Shown here piece by piece: positions 1 through 8,291 of a DNA stretch of 32,619 bases; within the stretch, counting starts at the first letter, position 1; each line of letters starts with the position of its first letter. The stretch comes from Planktothrix tepida PCC 9214 (GTDB taxonomy: Bacteria > Cyanobacteriota > Cyanobacteriia > Cyanobacteriales > Microcoleaceae). The DNA lies in the NCBI RefSeq assembly GCF_900009145.1, contig NZ_LN889803.1, forward strand, positions 105,492 to 138,110, read 5' to 3'. Both the position numbers and the translations under genes were made by a program. Under the pieces are notes generated by a model, which was not told where the DNA came from, made no database searches, and saw nothing but the letters and a program-made list of their open reading frames with translations.

Positions 1-1
1 A

Positions 2-343
2 AAATGCCCTGATGCTGTAGGATATCATTGGCATCCAGCTTTTAGTTTAGAGCAATTACCAAAATTAATAGATCGAGAAATTCAACGGGGAAAAATGGGG
101 GTTTTGTTTTATAAAAAACATCCTTCTTTTGAAGTTAAAATGATGATTCAAATGACTCTATTACATCAAATATTATGGGGTTTATTGTCTTTTGGAGGAC
201 GTTTAAATGAAAAAACAATGGCAGGATTTTTACAAAATTTAATTAACCAAGGAAAATCACAGTTAGCACTAGAAATAGCCAGGATATTTTTGAATTGGTA
301 TAATGTGAAAGCGGTTTTTGCTGCTTATCAGGAGTTGAAATAA
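2..343 (+). CDS. C-terminal end of a family 2-like glycosyltransferase (5' end outside window)
   Basis: The reading frame is open from base 2 to the TAA at 341-343 and gives 113 residues with no convincing start inside the window, so this is the tail of a longer gene. The residues HWHPAF, then LPKLIDREIQRGKMG, a hydrophobic stretch LLHQILWGLLSFGG, and the ending ALEIARIFLNWYNVKAVFAAY resemble the C-terminal part of cyanobacterial family 2 glycosyltransferases. The catalytic GT-A domain with its DxD motif would lie upstream and cannot be seen. The ATG at 95 is internal and preceded by coding sequence in frame, so it is probably not the start. The family call rests on recalled similarity of the tail alone. 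Confidence 0.55.
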   Translation, partial: KCPDAVGYHWHPAFSLEQLPKLIDREIQRGKMGVLFYKKHPSFEVKMMIQMTLLHQILWGLLSFGGRLNEKTMAGFLQNLINQGKSQLALEIARIFLNWYNVKAVFAAYQELK

Positions 344-420
344 AACTCCAGGTTATCCATCACACAGTTTGCTAAACTTGGGGTGTAAATACCAATTTAT
401 ATAAAATAGTAGTTCTAAAA

Positions 421-591
421 TCAATCAAAGCTTACTATTTAAATGCTGTTGATTGTGCTTTAGAAATGGGTCAATGTTTATCAGAATTAAACCAAAAATG
501 GCAACAACAAAAATTACCTGTGGTGGGAATGCGAATCGGGATTTATACCGGGACTGTCACTGTCGGCAGTTTAGGGGGAAAAAATCGATAA
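421..591 (+). pseudogene. Remnant of a class III adenylate/guanylate cyclase domain
   Basis: This stretch translates without a start codon to a run containing NAVDCALEMGQCLSELNQ, then VVGMRIGIYTGTVTVGSLGG, and stops at TAA 589-591. The pattern MRIGIYTG..TVGSLG is the conserved segment of class III nucleotide cyclases just before the dimer-interface and ATP-binding region, which normally continues with an R-x-x-YTVIGDTVN type motif; here it is replaced by a stop and unrelated sequence. The N-terminal metal-binding aspartates and the rest of the domain are missing. It is a dead fragment, not a gene. The rest of 344-821 contains no other supported gene; frames with short cyclase-unrelated similarity were not convincing. 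Confidence 0.6.
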
Positions 592-821
592 GATATACCT
601 GTTCTAAACACGGATAACGAAAGGTGAAATCACACCCCTAGCCTTTGCAGAGATCCAAATTCCCGTTAAAGCCCTGATTTCAGCAGATTAATAAGTGTTT
701 ATACCTGTATTTTCCCCCAGGTTTCTAACCCAAATCTTAAAGATGAGCAAAGATTTATTGATTATTTCCCAATCGGATGTAATCTAAAAATTTGCATCTG
801 TAATCCACAATTCACCAAAAT

Positions 822-1904
822 ATGGGAGAACAAAAACGCATTGGTATTTTAACCAGTGGGGGAGACTGTGCAGGTTTAAATGCAGCAATTCGGGCTGTGG
901 TATATCGGGCATCTGGAACCTTTGGATGGGAGGTTTTCGGCATTCGAGAAGCCACCCAAGGGTTAATGACTCGTCCCGTGAACAGCGTTCCTCTAACGAT
1001 TGATAAAATCGATAATATTCTCACCGCCGGGGGGACAATTTTGGGAACTACCAACAAAGGTGATCCCTTTGCCTTTCCCATGGCGGATGGGAGTTTACTG
1101 GATCGCTCTGAGGAGATTATTGAAGGGTATCATCTCTTAGGATTAAATGCCTTAATTGGCATTGGAGGAGATGGCAGTTTAGCGATTTTGCGACGCATTG
1201 CCCAACAAGGAAATCTTAATTTAATTGGTATTCCTAAAACGATTGATAATGATGTGGGAAGCACGGATTTATCCATTGGTTTTAGTACAGCCGTTGATAT
1301 TGCCACGGAAGCTTTAGATCGTCTGCATTTTACTGCCGCCAGTCATAGTCGCGTGATGATTTTAGAAGTTATGGGGCGAGATGCAGGACATATTGCCCTT
1401 CATGCGGGAATTGCCGGAGGTGCAGATATTATTTTAATTCCTGAAATTCCTTACAGTTTGGATCGAATTTGTCAGCAAATTGCAGAACGACAAAAACAAG
1501 GAAAAAACTATTGTTTAGTGGTTGTTGCAGAAGCGGTTAAAACAGAAACGGGAGAACCTGTAACTAATATTAATCGCATGGGACAAGCTCGTTTAGGAGG
1601 CATTGGGCAATATTTAGCGGATGAAATTTGCGATCGCAGTGGCGCAGAAACTCGCGTGACAGTTCTGGGTCATATTCAACGAGGGGGAACTCCTTCACCG
1701 ATTGATCGCATTATTGCTTCTGCTTTTGGGGTCGCAGCCGTTGATTTAATTGCGGAAGACAAATATGATCGAGTGGTGGTTTGGCGAGATCGTCAAGTAG
1801 CCAATATTCCAATTTTGGATGCGATCGCTCAATATCGGGCTGTTAATGCTAATGATATCTTAGTCGAAACGGCTCGAAGTATGGGAATTTGTTTAGGAGA
1901 TTAA
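822..1904 (+). CDS. pfkA: 6-phosphofructokinase
   Basis: This enzyme phosphorylates fructose 6-phosphate to fructose 1,6-bisphosphate in the cytoplasm, the committed step of glycolysis. The 360-residue product has the expected length. Visible motifs are the N-terminal nucleotide loop TSGGDCAGLNAAIR (11-24), GGDGS (115-119), PKTIDND (138-144) with the catalytic Asp, MGRDAGHIA, and a late GHIQRGG for sugar-phosphate binding. In PfkA enzymes a Gly in GGDGS goes with ATP use, while Lys in PKTIDND is the residue seen in pyrophosphate enzymes and in the mixed-motif ATP group that includes plant enzymes; ATP is therefore likely but not certain. No clear Shine-Dalgarno precedes the ATG. It stands alone, with an inverted repeat downstream. 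Confidence 0.95.
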   Translation: MGEQKRIGILTSGGDCAGLNAAIRAVVYRASGTFGWEVFGIREATQGLMTRPVNSVPLTIDKIDNILTAGGTILGTTNKGDPFAFPMADGSLLDRSEEIIEGYHLLGLNALIGIGGDGSLAILRRIAQQGNLNLIGIPKTIDNDVGSTDLSIGFSTAVDIATEALDRLHFTAASHSRVMILEVMGRDAGHIALHAGIAGGADIILIPEIPYSLDRICQQIAERQKQGKNYCLVVVAEAVKTETGEPVTNINRMGQARLGGIGQYLADEICDRSGAETRVTVLGHIQRGGTPSPIDRIIASAFGVAAVDLIAEDKYDRVVVWRDRQVANIPILDAIAQYRAVNANDILVETARSMGICLGD

Positions 1905-1927
1905 TTCTGTTTAATTCTCCCTGATTG

Positions 1928-1978
1928 ATTAATCATCTACCTCCCTTTCCCCGCTCCGGGAGGGGGATAGTGATTAAT
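1928..1978. repeat. Imperfect inverted repeat after pfkA, possible terminator
   Basis: ATTAATCA (1928-1935) and TGATTAAT (1971-1978) pair, and inside them CCTCCC pairs with GGGAGG around a C-rich loop. The outer arms are offset by a few unpaired bases. No strong T-run follows, so a factor-independent terminator is only possible. Confidence 0.4.
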
Positions 1979-2022
1979 TAAAACCCACATTTCGCAGAGG
2001 TAATTCAGAATCAATTTATCAA

Positions 2023-2103
2023 TGCGGATGGCGAGACTCGAACTCGCAAGGGAAGCCCACACGCCCCTCAAACGTGCGCGTATACCAATTCCGCCACATC
2101 CGC
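2023..2103 (-). tRNA. trnL-GAG: tRNA-Leu (anticodon GAG)
   Basis: On the minus strand the sequence folds as a class II tRNA: acceptor arm GCGGATG pairing with CATCCGC, a D-arm, an anticodon stem CACGT/GCGTG enclosing the loop TTGAGGG with anticodon GAG, a long variable arm, and the T-arm GCGAG-TTCGAGT-CTCGC. The long variable arm and GAG anticodon identify tRNA-Leu reading CUC and CUU. The discriminator base is A, and CCA is not encoded, as is common in cyanobacteria. It lies between pfkA and accC on the opposite strand. Confidence 0.95.
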
Positions 2104-2272
2104 TTATGAACACTGCCTTGAATTAATTTAGCAGCTAATTTACTAATATAGCACAGCCTCCTAAAAGTGTCACCCTTTTTTCCTACTTTTTTCCCGGATC
2201 CCCTCTTCCCGTGATGACCAAAATCCTCTATCCTAACTGAATGGTGAACAGCAACAGCAAGAGCAACAAAAG

Positions 2273-3625
2273 ATGCGATTCTCAAAAATCTTAATTGCCA
2301 ATCGAGGGGAAATAGCGTTACGGATTCTTCGCACCTGCGAGGAGATGGGTATTGCGACGGTTGCTGTTCATTCAACGGTAGATCGTCACGCCCTTCATGT
2401 CCAACTTGCGGATGAAGCGGTTTGTATTGGGGAACCCAGCAGCAGTAAAAGTTATTTGAATATTCCTAATATTATCGCGGCGGCTCTAACTCGCAACGCC
2501 ACAGCCCTTCATCCCGGCTATGGGTTTTTAGCGGAAAACGCCCGGTTTGCCGAAATTTGTGCCGATCACGAAATTGCTTTTATCGGCCCTACCCCAGATG
2601 CGATTCGGTCTATGGGGGACAAATCAACCGCCAAGGAAACGATGCAGCGTGTCGGGGTTCCCACCGTCCCCGGTAGTGACGGACTCCTGAGCGACGAAAA
2701 AGAAGCCCTGGTACTAGCCCAAAAAATCGGTTTTCCGGTCATTATTAAAGCTACCGCAGGGGGTGGCGGTCGCGGAATGCGATTAGTCAAGCACGAAGAG
2801 GATCTCCCCAAACTCTTCGCGGCTGCCCAAGGGGAAGCAGAAGCCGCCTTTGGAAATCCGGGGGTTTATTTAGAGAAATTTATTGAACGTCCTCGCCATA
2901 TTGAAATTCAGATTTTGGCTGATAATTATGGCAATGTGATTTATCTGGGAGAACGAGATTGTTCGATTCAACGCCGTCACCAAAAACTATTAGAAGAAGC
3001 GCCTAGTCCGGTGATGACTCCAAAACTGCGGCACAAAATGGGAATGGCGGCGGTAAAAGCAGCAAAATCTATTAATTATACCGGGGCGGGAACGGTAGAA
3101 TTTCTGGTTGATCAATCGGGTAATTTCTATTTTATGGAAATGAATACTCGCATTCAAGTGGAACACCCGGTTACGGAAATGATTACCGGATTAGATTTAA
3201 TCGCCGAACAAATTCGCATCGCCCAAGGAGAAAAATTATCCTTAACTCAAGATAAAGTTCAACTGCGGGGTCATTCCATTGAATGTCGGATTAATGCAGA
3301 AGATCCTGACCATAATTTCCGCCCCCACCCCGGTCGTATTAGTGGCTATTTACCCCCCGGAGGAAATGGGGTCAGAATTGATTCCCATGTCTATACAGAC
3401 TATGAAATTCCGCCTTATTATGACTCTTTAATTGGGAAATTAATTGTTTGGGGCCCAGACCGTCCGACTGCAATTTTGAGAATGAAACGGGCTTTACGAG
3501 AATTTGCCATTACTGGAGTTCCAACAACCATAGGATTTCATCAAAGAATTCTGGAAACTCCTGAATTTTTACGAGGAGAAATTTATACCAATTTTGTTGA
3601 ACAAATGATGAAACAAGGACAATAA
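2273..3625 (+). CDS. accC: Biotin carboxylase subunit of acetyl-CoA carboxylase
   Basis: AccC carboxylates the biotin on the carrier protein AccB using ATP and bicarbonate, the first half-reaction of malonyl-CoA synthesis for fatty acids. The 450 residues match the usual length of the stand-alone subunit. The N-terminal pre-ATP-grasp domain begins with [13 protein letters not shown]; the ATP-grasp glycine loop GGGGRGM is at 163-169; [12 protein letters not shown] carries the biotin-site residues near 227-238; [12 protein letters not shown] (291-302) carries metal and catalytic residues; the C-terminal carboxylase domain follows. The start ATG follows an A-rich stretch without a strong Shine-Dalgarno. 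accB is not adjacent, which is usual in cyanobacteria. Confidence 0.97.
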   Translation: MRFSKILIANRGEIALRILRTCEEMGIATVAVHSTVDRHALHVQLADEAVCIGEPSSSKSYLNIPNIIAAALTRNATALHPGYGFLAENARFAEICADHEIAFIGPTPDAIRSMGDKSTAKETMQRVGVPTVPGSDGLLSDEKEALVLAQKIGFPVIIKATAGGGGRGMRLVKHEEDLPKLFAAAQGEAEAAFGNPGVYLEKFIERPRHIEIQILADNYGNVIYLGERDCSIQRRHQKLLEEAPSPVMTPKLRHKMGMAAVKAAKSINYTGAGTVEFLVDQSGNFYFMEMNTRIQVEHPVTEMITGLDLIAEQIRIAQGEKLSLTQDKVQLRGHSIECRINAEDPDHNFRPHPGRISGYLPPGGNGVRIDSHVYTDYEIPPYYDSLIGKLIVWGPDRPTAILRMKRALREFAITGVPTTIGFHQRILETPEFLRGEIYTNFVEQMMKQGQ

Positions 3626-3631
3626 AAATTA

Positions 3632-3658
3632 GGGTGTATGAGCTTGGCTCACGCACCC
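3632..3658 (+). terminator. Hairpin after accC, candidate terminator or dispersed palindrome
   Basis: Six bases after the accC stop, GGGTGTATGAGC and GCTCACGCACCC form a stem closed by a short TTG loop, with two internal mismatches or wobble pairs. The following bases are CTTTGATAG, so the T-run is weak. Similar palindromes occur as dispersed intergenic elements in cyanobacteria, which is the main alternative. Confidence 0.5.
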
Positions 3659-3702
3659 CTTTGATAGAGTATTTGTTGCGATAAGGGCGTATCCTTTAAG
3701 CG

Positions 3703-4455
3703 TTAGGTTTCTGAAAAGGATTTCCACAGATCCCGTAAACGTTGTTTAATTTGTTTTTCTTTTTGAGCGATCGCCGTTCCAGCTTCTCCTAATTTCACTT
3801 CAAAAGCTTTGCGTTTTTCGTCGAGTTTTCCACTATAGGTTTCGGGTTCATCCTTTGCTTTTTCATACCAAACTTTTGCTTCATCTAAATAATGCTTGAT
3901 ATCCTCATAACGCTGTCCATAGCGTCCGGCTAAGTTAGCATTAATAATGGCTAATTGAGCTTTGAGTTGAGCATAGCGTTTTTGCATTAATGCCACTTCC
4001 TCACTATCTTTAATATTGTGAACGGCGGACTCAATGGCTGATTTAATTTGCTCAGACTTACCAGTTCCCACTTCTTGAATATCATCCAAGGCTAAATCAA
4101 TACTATTTTGTAACTCTTGTTCCTCTTGATCAAGTTGTGTTTCTAATTGTTTCACTTCCGCTTTTGTTTTATTGATGGACTGGCGTTTTTTGCTGCTGAT
4201 TCCGTCAATTACTCCTTCAATAGAAGCTGTAACATTTTCTTGAATTTCCTCACCTTTTCCTTTGACAGTTTCTAAAACTGTTCCGACTACCTCTTTCACT
4301 AAACCTCGAATCTCTTGAGAACCCCCTTTAAATTCTGAACCCATTTCTGAAATTGCAGACTTGACAATTTCACGAATTCGTTCAGCCCGTAATTTGTTCT
4401 CAGATTGTGCTTTTTTTAAATCCGATGATAATTTATCTTGAATAGAATCTGACAT
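3703..4455 (-). CDS. Uncharacterised charged coiled-coil protein (LEA/apolipoprotein-like)
   Basis: The product is about 250 residues, rich in Lys, Glu, Gln and Ala, with no signal peptide and no membrane segment. Most of it is predicted by eye to be long amphipathic helix, with heptad-like runs such as EVKQLETQLDQEEQELQ and, near the C-terminus, EKRKAFEVKLGEAGTAIAQ. Repeated helical blocks around residues 30-75 (SAISEM, VKEVVGTVLETVKGKGEEI) recall late-embryogenesis-abundant or apolipoprotein-like proteins. I do not recognise a specific family. I chose the ATG at 4455 rather than the upstream in-frame ATG at 4476 because GAGG lies about 8 bases before it. It is transcribed away from the psb35-like gene. 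A stress-protective or membrane-associated scaffold role is a guess. Confidence 0.7.
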   Translation of the reverse strand: MSDSIQDKLSSDLKKAQSENKLRAERIREIVKSAISEMGSEFKGGSQEIRGLVKEVVGTVLETVKGKGEEIQENVTASIEGVIDGISSKKRQSINKTKAEVKQLETQLDQEEQELQNSIDLALDDIQEVGTGKSEQIKSAIESAVHNIKDSEEVALMQKRYAQLKAQLAIINANLAGRYGQRYEDIKHYLDEAKVWYEKAKDEPETYSGKLDEKRKAFEVKLGEAGTAIAQKEKQIKQRLRDLWKSFSET

Positions 4456-5012
4456 AGGAATATCCTCAATAATCATTAAATTGCTTCAACAGCTTTTTAT
4501 CAGCTTGTCTATCACTACTCCTATTCCCTATCATAAAGAAATGCTCAAGGTTCTGCGAGTAAAGTTCTCTACACTCTCGATATCGCAATAGCCGTATTTT
4601 TGAGGCTGTATTAATCAATCTCTATAGTAGAGTCAGCGCAAACGTGCTCATTGTCTACAGAATGAACTCGCCCCGGTGTGTCTCTACAGGAGTCATAAGT
4701 AGGTCGCTTAACGATGAATAATTTTAGCAATCATTAATTTGTATCTTAAGATAGATGTTTTCTTGATTTTATTTTAATAAAAAATCAGATTAACTGATTG
4801 ACGCTACAGTTGTAAATCCCCTAACAATGATCTTGATTTGAAATGAATAAATGACCGATCCTCGGTTTCAGATGATATTTCCTCAAATTCTATTTATTTT
4901 TCTCTATCTTTGGTAATACATGGCTTTATTTAAAATCAATATAAAGGGAGATGTGTTTAACCTCAGAAAAACAGATACTGGGTTCATTACATTCTGAATC
5001 AAGGAGGTTCAA
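4456..5012. other. Intergenic region between divergent genes, likely holding both promoters
   Basis: This stretch has no supported gene. It separates a minus-strand coiled-coil gene from the plus-strand psb35-like gene. A TATAAA at 4940-4945 is a possible -10 box for psb35, but no well-spaced -35 is obvious. Around 4627-4658 GTAGA and TCTAC arms flank a degenerate palindrome reminiscent of the GTAGAGACG element near 32016. I see no high-light regulatory direct repeat and no NtcA box here. Confidence 0.4.
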
Positions 5013-5204
5013 ATGGATCTATTCATCTTGGAAATGGGAACAAATACCCCTCATTTCCCGATGTCTGCAACCTTAGTTTTAATTCTGGGGTTTTTAGCAG
5101 CCACAACCATTGGTTCTGTAGCTTGGTACAACTCTAAACGTCCTGTTGGTTGGAAGGATAAAGAACGTCCTGACTTTGTTCCTGAAGTGGATACTGACCA
5201 ATAA
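5013..5204 (+). CDS. psb35: Psb35-like small photosystem II-associated membrane protein
   Basis: The 63-residue product has one membrane helix at about residues 19-38 (ATLVLILGFLAATTIGSVAW), then the basic segment YNSKRPVGWKDKERPDFVP and an acidic tail. This layout and the KRPxGWxDKERPDFVP signature match, from memory, the small cyanobacterial protein Psb35 (Ssl2148 type), reported to associate with CP47 and high-light-inducible proteins. A strong Shine-Dalgarno AAGGAGGT lies just upstream of the ATG. The next gene encodes an acidic soluble protein and may be cotranscribed. The alternative is another single-helix thylakoid protein; the exact name is less certain than the membrane topology. 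Confidence 0.65.
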   Translation: MDLFILEMGTNTPHFPMSATLVLILGFLAATTIGSVAWYNSKRPVGWKDKERPDFVPEVDTDQ

Positions 5205-5320
5205 AAAAAATGGAATTTCTGGGGGGTTTCAGAATTCATCTGATTGTTAATTTTAAACCCATTCTAAAATCCTGAGTTGTTTTTTAAATCAGTTCAATAA
5301 AACTTTTGAGGTCAATAATT

Positions 5321-5671
5321 ATGTCTAAAGAAGAAAAGAAAACTCCTCATATTCTCCACGAAGAAGCAGAACCTAATCCTACTTATGATCGGGGAATTAT
5401 GCCCGCAGAAGTCGGTGCTAGAATAGACCGAGAACAGGAAAATTTCAAAAAAATTCCTGAACATGAAGAAGGCACTTTAGACACAACTGCTGGTTATACA
5501 ATGGATCGAGAAGGGTTATTAAATAACTACGCCATTGAACCTGAAATGTATGTCAATGTTCCCGGAGATTTGAAAGAAGAAGAAGAAGCCGATAAAGCTC
5601 GTCGGGTTCAAACTTTACATGAAGTGAAAGAAGTGGAAGGGGGCGTTGGGAAAGGTCAGGGTATTATTTAG
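5321..5671 (+). CDS. Uncharacterised acidic soluble protein
   Basis: The product is 116 residues, very hydrophilic and rich in Glu, with no membrane segment and no cysteine, and is probably largely disordered. It contains PTYDRGIMPAEVGARID near residues 19-35, then TTAGYTMDREGLLNNYAI, and ends with a Gly-rich tail GGVGKGQGII. I do not recognise a named family. An in-frame TTG start at 5306 is possible, but the ATG at 5321 is preceded by TGAGGT at a workable distance and is preferred. It begins 116 bases after the psb35-like gene and is followed by a strong terminator, so the two probably form one transcription unit; a thylakoid-related role is only inferred from that. Confidence 0.75.
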   Translation: MSKEEKKTPHILHEEAEPNPTYDRGIMPAEVGARIDREQENFKKIPEHEEGTLDTTAGYTMDREGLLNNYAIEPEMYVNVPGDLKEEEEADKARRVQTLHEVKEVEGGVGKGQGII

Positions 5672-5716
5672 AGAAATTGGATTAATCCGACTTGAATGCT
5701 AACAATATAAACAAAG

Positions 5717-5741
5717 CCTAGCTCAAAAGCTAGGTTTTTTT
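5717..5741 (+). terminator. Rho-independent terminator
   Basis: CCTAGCT and AGCTAGG form a perfect 7-base-pair stem around a CAAA loop, directly followed by seven T. It lies 45 bases after the acidic-protein stop codon and ends the psb35-like transcription unit. Confidence 0.9.
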
Positions 5742-5824
5742 ATCTATTATATAAATAGAGTATAATTGTTTATTTTTGAGTTTTATAATTCATCTATATA
5801 TTGATACTTAAAATAGCTTTATAG

Positions 5825-5977
5825 AAATATCGATTTAGAGTTATATGGAATAATTTAAAAGAATATTTATTCTATAAAAGGATTGATGAATTAGCGAATA
5901 GAGCCGAATATATTAGAAGAGTAAAACCGGGTTTAGTCATTAGTCTAAAACCCAAAAAAAGGAAAGGAGGCGACTGA
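5825..5977 (+). pseudogene. Start-less ORF overlapping the next gene, probable gene remnant
   Basis: From 5825 to the TGA at 5975-5977 one frame is open for about 50 codons and reads like real protein: YLFYKRIDELANRAEYI, then RRVKPGLVISLKPKKRKGGD. It has no ATG, GTG or TTG in frame after the TAG at 5822-5824, so it cannot be translated conventionally. Its TGA overlaps the ATG of the next gene (TGATG), the arrangement of a translationally coupled pair. GGAAAGGAGG inside its end serves as ribosome binding site for that next gene. Either the 5' part has been lost, or an unusual start (ATT at about 5881) is used. The family is not recognised. Confidence 0.4.
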
Positions 5978-6186
5978 TGAAACTCAAAAATAATAGATTT
6001 TTGAAGTTAATCGTTTGGATTTTTACAGAAATTCTATTAATTTTTTTAGGACTGGATGATTTAGCAGATTATAGCGAGTTTTTATTTGAAAAGACAGTTT
6101 ATAAACCCAGAGTTGTCATAGCAGAATTTGGGTTTAATCTAGGATTAAATGAAGTTCAGAATGGAGATGAACACTTCACCTTTTAA
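5977..6186 (+). CDS. Uncharacterised 69-residue membrane protein
   Basis: The product starts with a basic segment (MKLKNNRFLK) followed by a hydrophobic helix at about residues 10-27 (LIVWIFTEILLIFLGLDD), then a soluble C-terminal part ending NEVQNGDEHFTF. This suggests a single N-terminal membrane anchor with the C-terminus on one side. A strong Shine-Dalgarno AAAGGAGG sits 6 bases before the ATG, and the start overlaps the stop of the preceding start-less ORF. No family is recognised. Coding status is supported by the ribosome binding site and composition but not by homology. Confidence 0.5.
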   Translation: MKLKNNRFLKLIVWIFTEILLIFLGLDDLADYSEFLFEKTVYKPRVVIAEFGFNLGLNEVQNGDEHFTF

Positions 6187-6289
6187 AATCTATTTCTTAA
6201 GATTTACGCGAATTTATTCCCTAGGATAGAGCTAAAATTCTCTTACTCCTAGAATAATAGGATTAGTAATACATATAAGGAGAATTTCA

Positions 6290-6646
6290 ATGAAATTTCC
6301 CTCAATAAACTTTTCTAATTTACGTCCTTTACGCTTTTTAATGGCAGCTTTATTGTTGGCTTTTCTATGGATTGGATCTGCTGTTCCCAGTTGGGCTGGC
6401 GTGAGTAGTCCTTCTCAAGGGGAAGATGCTCTTAAGCAAATTCAAAAAGATTCTGAGCAAGTGCTCAGAGGTGGCCCACCTTCCTTAGAAGATGTACAAG
6501 CTAAAGCTCAAGAAGGGATTAATGAAGTTCAAGGCGGTGCTGATAAAGAAAAAATGAAAAATCCTGCTAATAGCCAAAGTTCTACTTCTGTAGAAGAGAA
6601 AATTAAAGAAGGTATGGATAATATCCGCGATATTTTTAACCCCTAA
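6290..6646 (+). CDS. Exported low-temperature-induced-like small protein
   Basis: The 118-residue product has a clear signal peptide: a basic start, a hydrophobic core LRFLMAALLLAFLWIGSAV, and a probable cleavage after the SWA at about residue 36. The mature part is short, hydrophilic and helical, with DALKQIQKDSEQVLRGGPP and a C-terminal VEEKIKEGMDNIRDIFNP. Cyanobacterial low-temperature-induced proteins have a similar design (signal peptide followed by a small charged helical domain), so I place it near that group with moderate confidence. TAAGGAG lies at good distance before the ATG. It stands alone, ahead of a terminator shared with mnmE. A lumenal or periplasmic location is inferred. Confidence 0.6.
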   Translation: MKFPSINFSNLRPLRFLMAALLLAFLWIGSAVPSWAGVSSPSQGEDALKQIQKDSEQVLRGGPPSLEDVQAKAQEGINEVQGGADKEKMKNPANSQSSTSVEEKIKEGMDNIRDIFNP

Positions 6647-6714
6647 TTTTCTTTAATTACTCACGACGGTATTACTTTCTTCTGGGTTTATTAAGTTCGA
6701 TTGCTATAGTTATA

Positions 6715-6745
6715 AAAGTGTTGTTGGGTCTAACAGCACTTTTTT
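6715..6745. terminator. Probable bidirectional terminator between convergent genes
   Basis: AAAGTGTTGTT (6715-6725) pairs with AACAGCACTTT (6732-6742), with one G-T pair, around the loop GGGTCT. Six T follow on the plus strand and an A-run precedes it, giving T on the minus strand. It lies between the low-temperature-induced-like gene and the 3' end of mnmE and could serve both. Confidence 0.75.
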
Positions 6746-6767
6746 ATTATCCTATGGAGGCTATAGA

Positions 6768-8177
6768 TTATTTTCCAATACAAAAACGACTAAAAATTCG
6801 ATCTAAAACGGATTCTGTTACTTCTTCTCCGGTGACTTCCCCTAAGGCATGAATGGCACCCCGGAGATCAATTGTCCAAAAATCAAAGGGAAGTTGTTGC
6901 TGAATCGTTGTTTCCACTTGTTCTAAACATACTTTTGCACGGGTTAACGCAGTGGCTTGACGTTGGTTAATGGCAAACTCTAAATTTGCGGCGTGAATAT
7001 TTCCACCCTGAACTAAATTTAATATCGCTGTTTCTAAGTCTGGAATTCCTTGATTTAAAGCAGCAGACATAGGAACAATTGCCCGATTCTCTAAATTAAA
7101 ATATTGAATAGCTTTTGCTTTTAATTCCTCTAGTTTTTGGATGTTAACTTGATCAATTTTATTAATAATTACGATTAAACCTGCTTTTTTAACTTGTTGA
7201 TAAATTTCTAAATCTGCTTCAGTTAAACCCATTGCAGCATCAAATGTTAATAATACTAAATCGGCTGATCGTGCAGTTTGTCGCGATCGCTCTATGCCAA
7301 TTTTTTCGACTTGATCTTCTGAGTGGCGAATTCCAGCCGTATCTAACACTTGAATCGGGATTCCTCCCACCACTAATTGAGATTCTACCACATCACGAGT
7401 TGTTCCGGGTAAATCCGTAACAATGGCGCGATCGCTTCGACTCCAAGCATTTAATAAACTCGATTTTCCCACATTGGGACGACCGACAATGGCAACTTTT
7501 AACCCCGTTCTTAAAAGTTCTCCCGTATCAGCCGTCGCTAAAAATTGAGATAATTCTTCTAAAACGTTATGAATTTGGGCGATAATTTCCGATTCATTTA
7601 AGGGCGGTAAATCCTCCTCAAAATCCACCCTAGCTTCAATTTCTGCTAAAATATCTAAACAAGTTGCTCGTAATTCTCGAATAGGATTTGCTAATTTTCC
7701 TTGTAATCCGGCTAAAGCCATTTGGGCGGCTGCAATCGATTGAGAACCAACCAATTCCGCCACACTTTCCGCTTGAGTTAAATCTAACCGTCCATTTAAA
7801 AAAGCCCGCAGGGTAAATTCCCCTGGTTGGGCTAATCTAGCTCCTAATTCTATACACAATTGCAACACTTGTTGAACCGCAATAATCCCTCCATGACAGT
7901 GAAATTCAACCACATCCTCACGGGTATAAGAACGGGGAGATAACATTAATAATAACAACGCTTCATCAATGGTCTTTTGAGTTTGGGGATGGCGAATATA
8001 GCCATATAAAATCCGGTGACTTTCCCAAGTTTGTCGTCCTGGGGTATAAAATAACTGTTTAGCAATGGATTGAGATTCTGTTCCCGACATCCGCACAATT
8101 CCCACGCTTCCTTGTTGCGGGACAATAGCCGTGGCGATCGCTACAATTGTTCCCCCAGTTGCCAAAAATTCAGCCAT
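6768..8177 (-). CDS. mnmE: tRNA modification GTPase MnmE
   Basis: MnmE works with MnmG to add the aminomethyl or carboxymethylaminomethyl group to U34 of certain tRNAs. The 469-residue length is typical. The N-terminal tetrahydrofolate-binding domain includes [10 protein letters not shown]; the central helical part surrounds an inserted Ras-like G domain with GRPNVGKSS (232-240), GTTRD (258-262), DTAG (279-282) and NKID (339-342). The protein ends in CIGK, carrying the conserved C-terminal Cys. mnmG is not in the window. The gene shares a converging terminator with the gene at its 3' end, and an octanucleotide repeat lies upstream of its start. Confidence 0.97.
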   Translation of the reverse strand: MAEFLATGGTIVAIATAIVPQQGSVGIVRMSGTESQSIAKQLFYTPGRQTWESHRILYGYIRHPQTQKTIDEALLLLMLSPRSYTREDVVEFHCHGGIIAVQQVLQLCIELGARLAQPGEFTLRAFLNGRLDLTQAESVAELVGSQSIAAAQMALAGLQGKLANPIRELRATCLDILAEIEARVDFEEDLPPLNESEIIAQIHNVLEELSQFLATADTGELLRTGLKVAIVGRPNVGKSSLLNAWSRSDRAIVTDLPGTTRDVVESQLVVGGIPIQVLDTAGIRHSEDQVEKIGIERSRQTARSADLVLLTFDAAMGLTEADLEIYQQVKKAGLIVIINKIDQVNIQKLEELKAKAIQYFNLENRAIVPMSAALNQGIPDLETAILNLVQGGNIHAANLEFAINQRQATALTRAKVCLEQVETTIQQQLPFDFWTIDLRGAIHALGEVTGEEVTESVLDRIFSRFCIGK

Positions 8178-8230
8178 TTTTTAATTAATAAAATCCTATA
8201 GATCTTTAGATTTTAACGTAAAAGATATTG

Positions 8231-8251
8231 GGCAATAGGCAATAGGCAATA
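8231..8251. repeat. Heptanucleotide tandem repeat
   Basis: GGCAATA is repeated three times in tandem between mnmE and the hydrolase gene. Seven-base tandem repeats of different sequence recur elsewhere in the window (17588, 19536, 31986), as in the short tandemly repeated sequences known from cyanobacterial genomes. Confidence 0.85.
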
Positions 8252-8291
8252 GATAATTTGACACTCCCCTGCTCCCCTGCTCCCCTTCCCC

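Noticed and set aside
2019-2375. 118-codon minus-strand reading frame over the tRNA gene and the start of accC
   Set aside because: It covers tRNA-Leu and the accC 5' end in antisense, with no homology or ribosome binding site.
4477-5012. Small RNA or tRNA-like gene around 4627-4720
   Set aside because: Some inverted segments exist, but no cloverleaf, no known small-RNA motif (such as the Yfr1 core) and no terminator could be found.
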